From Mesotaenium endlicherianum (taxonomy: Eukaryota; Streptophyta; Zygnematophyceae; Zygnematales; Mesotaeniaceae), in contig WELA01000937.1 in the NCBI GenBank assembly GCA_009602735.1, positions 343,755 through 383,780 on the forward strand: 40,026 nucleotides of DNA, written 5' to 3'. A model generated the notes under the pieces. It was not told the DNA's origin. It was given only the letters and a program-made list of their open reading frames with translations, and searched no databases. Of this stretch, positions 31,761 through 40,026 are shown piece after piece (within the stretch, counting starts at the first letter, position 1; every line of letters starts with the position of its first letter). A program made the position numbers and the translations under genes.

Positions 31761-34700
31761 TGCGTGTGTGTATGTGTGTGCGCGATGCGCGCGCATGTAC
31801 GTGTGTACGTACACGAAGAAAGAAGAGAGATACACGTAAGCAACAGAAGGCACGAGCAGCGCAAGTCACACGCGCCTGCTGGCACGCTCACGCAAGTCCA
31901 CCTGTCGGACAGCGTGGCAGCACTCCAAGCCCGACATCTGTGGAGGGTCAGGAGCCCTTCGCATTAGTTAAATCCCAACCAAAACTTCATCTCAAACCCG
32001 AGCCTCAACTTTGACCCAAGCTATTCCGAACCAGAAATCAGCCCCGTGTGTGAACCCCGATGCGGTGAATGCCCCTCACAGTGACTGATCCAATGAAAAA
32101 GCCTATTTCTAATCCAAAAGCCTAGGCAGCCCATTCAACCCTGACACGTCACTTTCAAAGCCAGTTAGAGCCACAGGGGCTCTTTGGAGGGGAACGCCAG
32201 AGACGAACGGGCGAGCCCGCTGACAGGTGGCGAGCGCGCAGGCGGCCACACAGGCGCGCAGGCGGAGAATGCGCGTACCTTTGAGCAGCGGCAGCGCCGG
32301 GGGCGGGCGGCGCACGGGCGCTGTGATCGGGCGCTATCCGGGCCGGGTGATGCTGAGAGGCGGTCTGCAGCCAGCAGGGCCATCGCAGGTGCCGCTCAGT
32401 GGCCCTAGGCGTCTCCCTCTTTGTACATATGCGCTATAATATATGTATGTATATATACGTATATGTATGTATATGTGAATATATACACACATATTTACAC
32501 ATACAGACAGACATGTATTTGCACATGGCCTCGGCACATAGTGTAGGAACGAACACGCGCATGTGGTCTCCTCCTTCTCAAACAGTAATAATATCAAATG
32601 CAGCCAAGCCCTACTCCTGTATGACCGCTAAACTCTAATTCCCGCCAGAAACACATAAAAAGAGGAGGCGAGGTGGGAGGCAGGAGAGAGGCCAGAGGCC
32701 AGAGGCCAGCTGGCGGGGGGAGCCCCCTCGCGTGGTCCCCACATACCTGGTGGGCCTTGCTGGAGGGGCCTCCCCTGTGATTCTTGCCGCCCCCGCCGCC
32801 CCCCCCGCTCAGCCCGCTGCCGCTGCCGCCGCTGCCGCCCACTTTGAAGAAGTGCACGTTCGACGCCCCTCCCGCCAGAGCAGCACTGATGACGTCAGAG
32901 GGGCCCCCCCGTGCGCTGGCGCTTCCAGATCGCGCCATATGGAGGTGCTCCTGCCTCTCACCATGAGGCGCCAGCGCGCCGCCGCTGCCCCTGGCAGCGT
33001 ACTGGGGCCCCAGCAGAGCGCCGCCAGGTGGCGCCTTGGAGTAGTCCGCATGTGCCAAATGCGCGGGGGGATGAGAGGGCTGAGCTGTCAGCATGTTTGC
33101 AGAGAGGGGGAGGTGGGTGGGGCCGTTGTTGTGGACGGCAGAAGGACACATGTACGCGGGAAAGGGTACGTGCTTGCCCGGTGGCGCTCCCTTCTTGGTT
33201 GAGCTGCCAGGGGCAGGCAGCCTTGTGGTGGTGGACCCGTCAGGCGCCTGCAAAGGCTGCCCGTTATTTCTGGGCAGCCTCTGGAACGCCTGGGAGGGCT
33301 GCCCGCCCAGAGAAGCAGCACCTGCAGCAACAGTGGACGGCTTCTGGTATCCGCCGGTCAGCTGAAACTGCCCGGAAACTACGGGCAGCCCGTGGTTGGA
33401 CAGCGGCGACGGCTGCTGCTGCTGATGTTGCACTTGAGGTAAATATGAGTAAGGACCTGTGGGACGGGACAGCTGGCGAGCGTTCAGTCCCCCCTGGACC
33501 TGCACTGGACCGCGCGGCATGCCGCCACCTGTGCTCGAGGTGCCATGTGGCTGCATGCCCTTGGGTGCAGCGCTGGCAAGAGGTCCGGGCGGACCTGCTG
33601 TTATGGCAAAGCTGTGGCCAGCTGGCGCCCGCACTTGCTGCTGTGGCGCTGCTGGGCTGCCAGCTGCCAGCTGCGGCCCCAGAAGCCCAAGAGCAGCGCC
33701 ATGCGTCGCCATGTGGGCGTAGGCTGACAGGGCCGCAACTTGGCTCCGAGGACGTGTCTGACCGTAGCTTTGACCAACTGCTTGACCTGATGGTTGACCC
33801 CATGGTTGACCTGGTACAGGTGGCGGCTGCTGCTGCGCTGCCTGGCTCAGATCCTTGCCCTGATGTGGCGGCCTAGGGCCCACTGACTGGGTGCCACTTG
33901 GCAGCAACTGTGCGTGTGCGTATGCAGCTCCATGCGCTTGGCCAGCTGATGACGGGGCACCGACGCCGGCCGGCAGAAAAGCGGCGGGGGACTTGCCAGC
34001 GCCAGCATGCAAGCCAGGTGGCAGGATGCCTTCATTTGGAGGGAGCCCCCACTGAGTTAGCCCTGAAGGACCCCCCTCCAGAGCAGGCACGGCCTTAGGG
34101 TGGGGCCCCGAGCCTGCTCCCGAGCCTGAGCCCAAGCCTCCTGCCGTACCTGCCCCTCCTGGCACTGCAACTAATCCGCCAAGTGCCGCCGTTCCAATCC
34201 TTGGAGCCGAGCTGGAACCCAAAGCTGATCCCGAACCTAAGCCCCCTCCAGCTTCGGCAGCACCTGCAGGTGTCATGGCCACTAGGGCCTGACTGGTGGC
34301 AGCACCTGGATCGGACGATGGGGGTCCTAGAGGAGGCCACGTGGCACCTCCTGAAGCATCTGGGCTTGGTCCTCCAGCATCAGAGTGCTGAGCTGGCTGT
34401 GACGTGGCCTGGGCCGATGACACATGCCTGCCGCCCAGGCTGCCCAGGGGGCTGCTTCCAATGGGCGCGCGCGCAGGCTTAGCCAGCGCCACCTGTCCCT
34501 TCTTCAAGGCTCCTCCTACAGGACCCACAGGTGCTGCTTCAAACTCCTGGGGCTGCGAGGGCTGCATCACTGCCACCTGGCCCGCAGCAATCTCAAGCAC
34601 AGGGGCGGCTGCGGGCGGCAGAGGCGGCGGTGTGCTGTGCGACGATGGGGCGGGCGGTGATGGTGTGGCGGCTGATGTGGACGTGCGCTGTCTCTTTGTA

Positions 34701-36032
34701 TCGCCAACGCTTGGCAGGTCCGCCACCTGGCCTGCCACGTGCTGGTGATCCCCTGCAGGAGGAGCAGCCAGAGCCCGCTTGCGAGTGCTCGCTGAATTAA
34801 GGGGCCCGGGAGCGGCCCGCCCCTCTGTTGGGTCGCTTGCTCCAGATCCACCAGAGGCCCGTCCCGAGGAGCCCTCCTGCGCCAGCTGACCAGCGGTGGG
34901 CATAGGTGGCAGCTTCTGGGCCGCCGACAGCTGTCCAGGACCAGGCACAGGCAGCGGCGCCGCGGCACGCGCCTGCCCTCTGGCAGAATCTTCCTGCAGC
35001 TGTGGCTGCTGCCCGCCTGCCTCTGCCGCCGCCGCCGCCGCGACCTGTCCCGTGCCTGTTCCTGACCTAGTCTGCACCTCACCGGAGCGTGCCACTGTCG
35101 GTTCCGAGCCTGCCGAGTGGAAAACCCTCTCTCCCCCTTCCTCCCCCAACCCAGCACTGGGTATCTGTGGCGCTCTCTCTCCCTCTACAGTTGAACCTGC
35201 CTTCTCTGCCCCTCCCCCTCCCCCCAAACCTGCCCCTCCCNCCATCACGATGCTGCCGCCTGCCCCTGCTCCCGCCCCCGCCCCCGCCCCTGGTCCTGCA
35301 CCTGCCGTTCCAAGGGAAGGAGCGCCGGACGATTGCAGCTGTTGATGCGTCAGCATCTGGGGCTCAGGACGCCCAGAGCTCTGGTGGGCTGTGAAGTCCA
35401 GCTTGCCAGCGTGGCTGCTGACTGGGCTGGGCGAGCTGGCGGCTCCTCTTCCTCCTCCTCCTCCTCCTCCTCCTCCTCCTCCTGCTGCTGCTGCTGCTCC
35501 TCCTCCCGCTCCTGCCGTTCCTGCTGCTGTTCCTGCTGCTGTTGCTCCTAGTCCTGCTGCTCCTCCTCTTCCTCCTCCTCCTGCTACTGCTACTGCTGCT
35601 CCTGCTGCTCCTCCTGCTGCTGCTGCTGCTCCTGCCGCTGCCTCCACTGCTCCTGCAGCAGAGCCGGTCAGCCAAGGCCCCTGGTCATACGCATCCTTAC
35701 TTCTCTCTCGCATAGACGTCGCTTCCTCCACAGAGGACGCCTGAAAACCCACCCACCACCAGCGAGAGTGAGTATAAGACACCGTACTTAACTCTATCTG
35801 GTGACTATGTGGAAAAGATTGAAGTGGGCGGTTAACACTCCTCCTCGCTTTGCTGAATGGCCACATGCAAGACTCGGTTTCAGTTTCGTAAGAGACAGAG
35901 ATCGTTCCCAATACTGCCCGTCCTGCTGAGAGGGAGCCAGCACAGCAGAAAGTTATTTACGTTTGATTGGATATAAGTAGGACCAGTATACGCAGGTTGA
36001 AGTACTGTCAGCTTCAGTGAAGAGGGAGCCAT
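27924..36032 (-). CDS. Large low-complexity nuclear protein with conserved C-terminus; tentative LIN37-like (CRAW block)
   Basis: Ten exons: 36032-35961, 35740-32747, 32364-32279, 31505-31376, about 31286-31192, 30848-30800, 30728-30642, 29242-29006, 28568-28381 and 28041-27924. Phases agree throughout (4056 nt, 1351 residues). Exon 2 (998 codons) is Ala/Gly/Pro/Gln/Ser-rich, with KRALAAPP...TKRQRTS resembling a nuclear localisation signal. Conserved-looking sequence lies at both ends. Near the start is MRERSKDAYDQGPWL. Late are THYMEPAGYAFVARD, IRLASDADPAELYGLMRRW with LRNDVPRRED, and MRGHMRRFAKARKRSREEW followed by LTRIARYKHRLAIL. The LYGLMRRWLRND block recalls the CRAW region of LIN37, a DREAM/MuvB subunit. 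That is recollection, not a search, and this protein is far longer than animal LIN37. Exon 1 and the start of exon 5 are the least certain. The exon-4 acceptor is a tandem TAGCAG. One N (35241) leaves an unknown residue. Confidence 0.72.
28440..28679. repeat. Two (CTC)n runs, coding (Glu) and intronic
   Basis: CTC repeats at about 28440-28470 encode the poly-Glu run of exon 9 of the LIN37-like gene (minus strand). A second run at about 28651-28679 lies in intron 8 and reads GAG on the sense strand. Both are simple microsatellites. Confidence 0.85.
29452..29610. repeat. CANNTG cluster in intron 7 of the LIN37-like gene
   Basis: Short, loosely spaced variants of GCCACCTG, GCCACATG and CCACGTGTCA recur over about 160 bases. 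Preceding it (29280-29450) is an A/G-rich stretch ending in (GGA)n. Confidence 0.65.
29988..30620. repeat. TTAGGG-like interstitial motif region
   Basis: GTTAGGG, TTAGGGTACGGG and GGGTTTAGGG-type units are scattered through intron 7 of the LIN37-like gene on the plus strand, densest at 29988-30120. On the gene's sense strand these are CCCTAA-like. The spacing is irregular. Confidence 0.8.
30953..31139 (-). repeat. (CA)n on plus strand = (TG)n on the sense strand, intron 5
   Basis: Nearly 190 bases of CA/CGCA-rich repeat in intron 5 (31191-30849) of the minus-strand LIN37-like gene, so its transcript is UG-rich here. Confidence 0.92.
31651..31790 (-). repeat. (TG)n on plus strand = (CA)n on the sense strand, intron 3
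   Basis: TG/TGCG repeats, including a pure TG run near 31730-31760, in intron 3 of the minus-strand LIN37-like gene. The transcript is CA-rich here, complementary to the UG tract of intron 5. Confidence 0.92.
32432..32487. repeat. ATATGTATGTATATA AT-rich repeat
   Basis: A short TATG/TATA-rich run in intron 2 of the LIN37-like gene. It is simple sequence with no evident function. Confidence 0.8.
35448..35650. repeat. CTC/CTG trinucleotide tracts encoding poly-Gly/poly-Ala
   Basis: (CTC)n and (CTG)n blocks inside exon 2 of the LIN37-like gene translate in the true minus-strand frame as long Gly and Ala runs. Length variation between individuals would change the protein without shifting the frame. 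Confidence 0.9.
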
Positions 36033-36141
36033 ATACTTTATTCTTGGTTCTGCTGATGTGGAGCCCACACTGCAGACCATCATCCAGCTTTGGATTTTTT
36101 TATTTCAGAAAAGAAAGAAAGAAAAAAAAAAAAAAAAANNN

Positions 36142-36234
<93 letters not shown>

Positions 36235-37853
36235 GAAGAAGAAAGAAAACGAAAGGGGAAGATGCAGTTACAATCGCTGCCGGTTGCTAATAGGCACCGC
36301 AGACTGCAGCATGAGCTACGCATGTTCATCAAGGAAGAGCATTACATCAGAGGCTCTTATACATCCATCATATACAGCAAGGACAGACTCTCGAGAGGGC
36401 CAGGTTATTTCCAACGATCTTGTGTTTCGTGGAAGTGCTTCACAAGCGAAGGAGCGAGGCCTTAACCCGAATATCGGATTCGCTGTGAGCTGTGCGTGCT
36501 TACTTATACTCCAGGAGCCACGCAGTTAGAAGTCACTCCTTTAGACGGCACGGGGAACAGTAGTTGAAAGTCGTGTTTTATATACATACCATAGACACAA
36601 GCATAGACTACGCTTGAGGATGACGGGTAAGAGCGCTTATGAGAACCCTATACGCAGAACCTCGTCAGCCCTACTGTGCATTCTGATGTGTGAAGGCGCC
36701 ACCATACCAGAGCTACTATTCGACTAAGTCCCATGAGTCTAAAGTCGCACCTATACAGATATCTGCGGATGCTTGGATTAATGAATATCCTCCCGCTTTC
36801 TTGGCCTGGTCGTTCACAAATCCTGTCTTCCCATAAGACACAAGCCGTATGTAGTTACCTTTCTACTAGTTTATATCGACTCTCCTCTATCATGCATGTT
36901 ATTTTCTTATACACAGGTTATCTAACTGTCTTATAGACTTCTCCCCGGAAAATAATAATCACGCGGGCTACAATTCACTAAGAGTTCAAGACCTCCCGTT
37001 ATACCACATTACGAGAGGCCCAAGGTCGGGGCTAGCTGAGAGATTAGAATTTTTGATTTGAAAGTTGCTCGTGAGCGTCCGCACGAGCATGCAAGGTCCC
37101 TTCACATCCGCGCCCTCAACTGTCAGAATACGACCCGACCGTGGATGAACCTCTTTTAGATCTCATCGACGACCTACGAAACTCCGCATGATCAATCGAC
37201 GCCTCTCTGTCGCTGTCGCACACCCTCGTTAGAAGAGAGCAGTAGCTAGATAGCATGCAGCAAGGGGGCGGGTGGCAGCGTGACGTTCTTCGACGTCCGC
37301 GGTTCTTTTCATAGCCCAGTCCTCGACGTTATCTCGACGTCCAGTATATGTTACGTGGTCCTGGGGACTCATGCAGTACCACAAAGGCGCTGTCGGACGG
37401 CGTCGACAGCGTCGAATGGTAACCTGCCCCCATCAAAAACTGCCTCGAAAAGATGGATGCCACCAGATGCAACAGTCCATTCATGCATGCAGCTTCCTTC
37501 ACATCGACGCATGGGCTAGCTTAAGCACACACATAACGATATTCAACATTATATCAAGTCAGACAAATACGCTAAAAGTGCGAGGAGTGCAGTTGGGCGG
37601 TGTTCATAAGCTCTATATTTTCGTACGCAGAAGACTCGCAGTAGTACTCATAAAATTCCCTTACTGCCAGGAAGCACTAGACTTGGTGCGCCTCAGGTGT
37701 GGGAGAATTGAAGGAAGTAGAAGGCAGCCTTCTTGTTGCAATGGTATAGTTTTCTGGTCTTAAAGTCAAGAAAAAATGCAGAGAGTTTCATTGGCGGCCA
37801 CGCGTTTCATCCTTCATATTGAAACACTCTAGCAGAAGAAAGAACCGGCAGCG
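36033..37853. promoter_or_regulatory. Divergent intergenic region, LIN37-like / UPF0729-like
   Basis: 1.8 kb between divergent starts. It contains the long A tract (36122-36231). The remainder (36300-37800) has moderate GC and no frame I can support. Promoters for both genes are expected here, but no specific element is recognised. Confidence 0.45.
36122..36231. repeat. Poly-A tract of about 110 bases with NNN
   Basis: An almost pure A run with three N at 36139-36141, preceded by GAAA repeats. It sits about 90 bp upstream of the LIN37-like start codon (on the other strand it is poly-T). Its length and the N bases suggest a polymerase-slippage or assembly problem around a genuine A-rich microsatellite. 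Confidence 0.9.
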
Positions 37854-39064
37854 ATGGTAGTGCAATGAGTTCTTACTACTCATTTTGTGATCTTATATAT
37901 GGCCGCAGGTGTGCGTCGTCTGCCTGCTTCCGATCTTCATCCTGCCTCTCCTCAGCATCCTCCCAGCTATTTATGACAAGCTCATGGTTAGTGACATGAT
38001 CCATACACCGTGAATTGTGAGGGCCAACTCTGAGGGCTACTCACGCCACTCTCCTACATGCGGCACTGCTTGTAGCTATTCAATCAACACCATGTGCTTC
38101 TTGCTGAGACTAAAGCTTCTGTTATGTGCCTCAAGCACTACAACCCCCATGGTACTGGCTGCTGCCTGGGAGGGCAACCTTGAGGGCGTAGGGGTCTAGT
38201 CCTGGGCTGCTGAAGGATATGGGTACGCATGCGGAAGGTCACTGCTTCGTCCTGGCGGATTGAGTAGACACACATACGATGCAATAATAAGGGAAGCTGC
38301 GCCTTTCTCACTATCTTAAAACGACGAGAAACGACTAAAGGGTACGTCATTTATTGTTTGGATATGCACAATGCGGAGAGTGTGAGCATTGTGCTTCTCG
38401 TAGTAACCTATGTCTGGCGCTGTCAATCCTCTTGTGGTCCCTGCATTCCGACGTCAGACATGACGAGAGTTAATGAGGCAGGCAGGCCCATACCTAGCGC
38501 ACAGCTATCAGTCTGAACGGGGAATGTGGCCAGTGCAAGGTGCTGTTCACATTTGAGGTGGCCCCTGGTTATTTCTTTCTGGTTAGCTTGGGCACAGTCG
38601 GCTTGCTTGTGGCGGGAGGAGGGGGCGCTTCGTCACCAGGGTGATGTTGAAAGATTGACCGGGGATGCCCACTTTTCTGAACCCCTTCTCGGCTTCACAC
38701 CAAGGCCTTAAGAATAACAGCGCACAGCGCACATTAGAAATCCTCGTCCTTCTTTTCTCAGCAAGGCTGGATGCTCTTGTCAACTTCCGAGTTGATGATG
38801 ATACGTACGATGGCGACGACAATGACGAGATTTTTGATGGCAATGTCGATGCGGACAACGGCGGTGATGACAACGACGATGACGATTACAACGATGACGG
38901 CAACTGTTTGATGATGACGATGACGACGATGATGAGTGATGATGATGATGATGATGACGTATGTGCAGACCTTTCTCTACTCCCTCTTCGGGTGGGAGTA
39001 CAAGCCCCCCGCGAGGAACGGGCCCGCCTGTCCGTACAAGCCCGGCCAGAAGAAGACGAGCCAG
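37854..39064 (+). CDS. UPF0729 (C18orf32-type) small membrane protein, 3' end unresolved
   Basis: The exon 1 coding part is only the ATG at 37854-37856, directly followed by a GTAGTG donor and a 52-nt intron. Exon 2 (37909-37986) begins VCVVCLLPIFILPLLSILPA and ends IYDKLM, a hydrophobic Cys-containing N-terminal membrane anchor. Exon 3 (38969-39064) gives TFLYSLFGWEYKPP and then CPYKPGQKKTSQ. Together this makes 59 residues. The MVCxxC...P N-terminus fits UPF0729; the FGWEYxxP and CPYKP blocks are what I recall of plant members. The human protein is reported at the ER and lipid droplets; its role here is unknown. All phases are 0. The donor after exon 3 is GTGCTT and the last exon, probably short, was not identified. 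Intron 2 contains a long GAT/GAC repeat up to the acceptor. Confidence 0.85.
38797..38959 (+). repeat. (GAT/GAC)n repeat adjoining the exon-3 acceptor
   Basis: An imperfect GAT/GAC array in intron 2 of the UPF0729-like gene, ending about 9 nt before the ATGTGCAG acceptor. It gives false poly-Asp, poly-Met and poly-His frames. No ordinary pyrimidine tract precedes the acceptor. Confidence 0.88.
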
Positions 39065-39577
39065 GTGCTTTTTCCGCGGCCGGGCCTGGTCATTCCTGCC
39101 CGCCGTCTGCTGCCTGCCTTCTGGTCGACAGGTGTCGCAAAGGCAGGGAGGGGTGCACAAAACTCCCCTGCCTCTGGAGGCCTTGCATGCCACCTGCGCT
39201 CAGACTTGCACTCCTCAACTTGCCGGGGCCCTGCCGCCACACGCATATGCACGGTTCTCGCATGGACATCTAGCCAGCTGTCGCGCTTTCCAGCTGTCGA
39301 GCTTTCCAGCTGTCGCGCTTATGCCTGTGCATGCATGGTCACGTCACAAGGAGCCCTTGCCCGTACTTAGTATGTGTGTCGCTGATGGTCGGAAGGAGAG
39401 GGCGGGGGTGTGAGGCTCATAAGATTGACGAGGCTAGCGGGGCTAGGTTTGGAGGTGGCCCAGGCTTCAGCGGCGTGGTTCAGGCACACACACACACACG
39501 CACACACACGCACGCACGTGCGCGCGCACACGTAGGGGGGGGGGGAGGGGGGGGGGGCATGTGCCTGGCGCGCACAC
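39065..39577. other. Region between the UPF0729 exon 3 and the right-edge exon
   Basis: Probably holds the last exon and 3' UTR of the UPF0729-like gene and an intron of the minus-strand right-edge gene. A TTCCAGCTGTCG unit is repeated at 39276-39320. A (CA)n tract (39484-39532) and a G run (39534-39557) follow. I see no exon I can support. Confidence 0.5.
39484..39557. repeat. (CA)n tract followed by a G run
   Basis: CACACG repeats run into about 20 G residues interrupted by one A. Read on the minus strand this is a C run followed by TG repeats, just downstream of the donor of the right-edge exon. Confidence 0.9.
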
Positions 39578-39690
39578 CCTTCCCAGCCGAGGATCAATCA
39601 GACGCTCCGAGGTGTTCTCGTCCCGCACGTCAACCCGGCACCTGTAGCCCATCTGCTGCAGCAGCCTCGGGACTCGTGTGCCTTGCCTTC
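39578..39690 (-). CDS. Single exon of a gene probably entering from the right edge
   Basis: On the minus strand an acceptor (GCGACAG) at 39691 and a donor GTGTGC at 39577 bound 113 nt, phase 1 in and phase 0 out. It encodes RVPRLLQQMGYRCRVDVRDE followed by NTSERLIDPRLGR. The mixed, non-repetitive composition contrasts with the Gln/Arg repeats just upstream and looks like a folded domain. The exon may start further right, since the frame stays open through an Ala-rich (CGG/CAG)n stretch. I do not recognise the family. Confidence 0.4.
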
Positions 39691-40026
39691 CTGTCGCTGC
39701 CGCCGCCGCTGCTGCTGCCACTGCCGCTGCTGCAGGGCCGCCTGCCGCTGCTCTATGAGCCTAGAACGAGCCCGAAGGAAAGGGACGAGCAGTCGTGAGC
39801 CCGCTCTGCGGCCGCACGCGCATGGGCCTCCCTTGCGCCTCGCTCGCCCCACGCGTTGGCGTTTGCGTTTGGTTTCCCTCCTGTGCCCCAACCCCACTAC
39901 TCTTGTATGTCACGTCACATACCACCCTAGGCTCCCCGCTCCTCAAACTTCCGGACCTTCTTACAAGCCCTGTGGGGTTGGCTTCCCCCTCACCCATCCC
40001 CAAGCCCCCCACCCCACCCCCACCGC

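Noticed and set aside
30788-32014. Cys/Val/His/Thr-rich open frames over CA and TG tracts
   Set aside because: These are translations of dinucleotide repeats on either strand (CVCV, HTHT) and have no other support.
32911-33876. Plus-strand open frame of 321 codons
   Set aside because: Antisense to the 998-codon exon of the LIN37-like gene. High GC suppresses stops, and the composition is unlike a folded protein.
36105-36332. Poly-A tract as the tail of a retroposed gene
   Set aside because: No coding or SINE-like sequence precedes it on the plus strand, and no target-site duplication was seen.
38665-39273. Asp-rich 202-codon plus-strand protein
   Set aside because: The Asp run is an intronic GAT/GAC repeat. 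The conserved UPF0729 exon immediately after it uses a different frame.
1-40026. CRISPR arrays, rRNA, tRNA, insertion sequences or transposase genes
   Set aside because: No regularly spaced direct repeats with unique spacers, no tRNA-like GGTTCRANNCC arm in a cloverleaf context, and no transposase or reverse-transcriptase motifs were found by eye on either strand.

Overview
This is a nuclear contig from a eukaryote with intron-rich genes. It most likely comes from the green-plant lineage, and a green alga is my best guess. The best-resolved products look most like plant or algal versions: a 250-residue 20S proteasome alpha-type-3 (PSMA4/PAC1) subunit, TRAPPC1, a small DnaJ-related zinc-finger membrane protein, and a UPF0729/C18orf32-type protein with a GWEY block near its end. 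Introns are GT-AG. Coding exons of the large genes are GC-rich and full of homopolymers, while intergenic DNA is AT-richer. Introns carry (TG)n, (CT)n, (CTC)n and telomere-like CCCTAA/TTAGGG motifs. I assembled the genes by hand, requiring splice sites and intron phases to agree. No bacterial, organellar or viral genes and no RNA genes were recognised.

Layout. 262/894-3585 (-): the 5' part of a Pro/Gln/Ala-rich protein beginning with a GRGRG block, running off the left edge. 5470-6640 (-): TRAPPC1 in 4 exons. 7191-19381 (+): a 13-exon gene for a Q-rich, acidic, RS-domain protein of 1312 residues. 20807-22038 (-): PSMA4-type proteasome subunit in 2 exons. 23154-25765 (+): DnaJ-related zinc-finger membrane protein in 3 exons, whose first intron holds decayed tandem copies of its second exon. 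27924-36032 (-): a 10-exon gene for a 1351-residue low-complexity protein with a conserved C-terminus. One block there recalls the CRAW region of LIN37 (DREAM/MuvB), a tentative link. 37854-39064 (+): UPF0729-like gene, 3' end unresolved. 39578-39690 (-): one exon of a gene that probably enters from the right edge.

Gene pairs are divergent (TRAPPC1/RS gene, PSMA4/DnaJ-related, LIN37-like/UPF0729) or convergent (RS gene/PSMA4, DnaJ-related/LIN37-like). The genes share no single pathway: vesicle tethering, proteolysis, RNA processing, and possibly cell-cycle transcription.

The most notable non-standard signals are four. Complementary (CA)n and (UG)n tracts flank two exons whose joint removal keeps the reading frame. 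A fossil exon array sits in the DnaJ-related gene. Telomere-like motifs differ in strand between introns and downstream flanks. A 23-nt periodic motif lies upstream of the left-edge gene. I did not find a clearly new defence, mobile or biosynthetic system.
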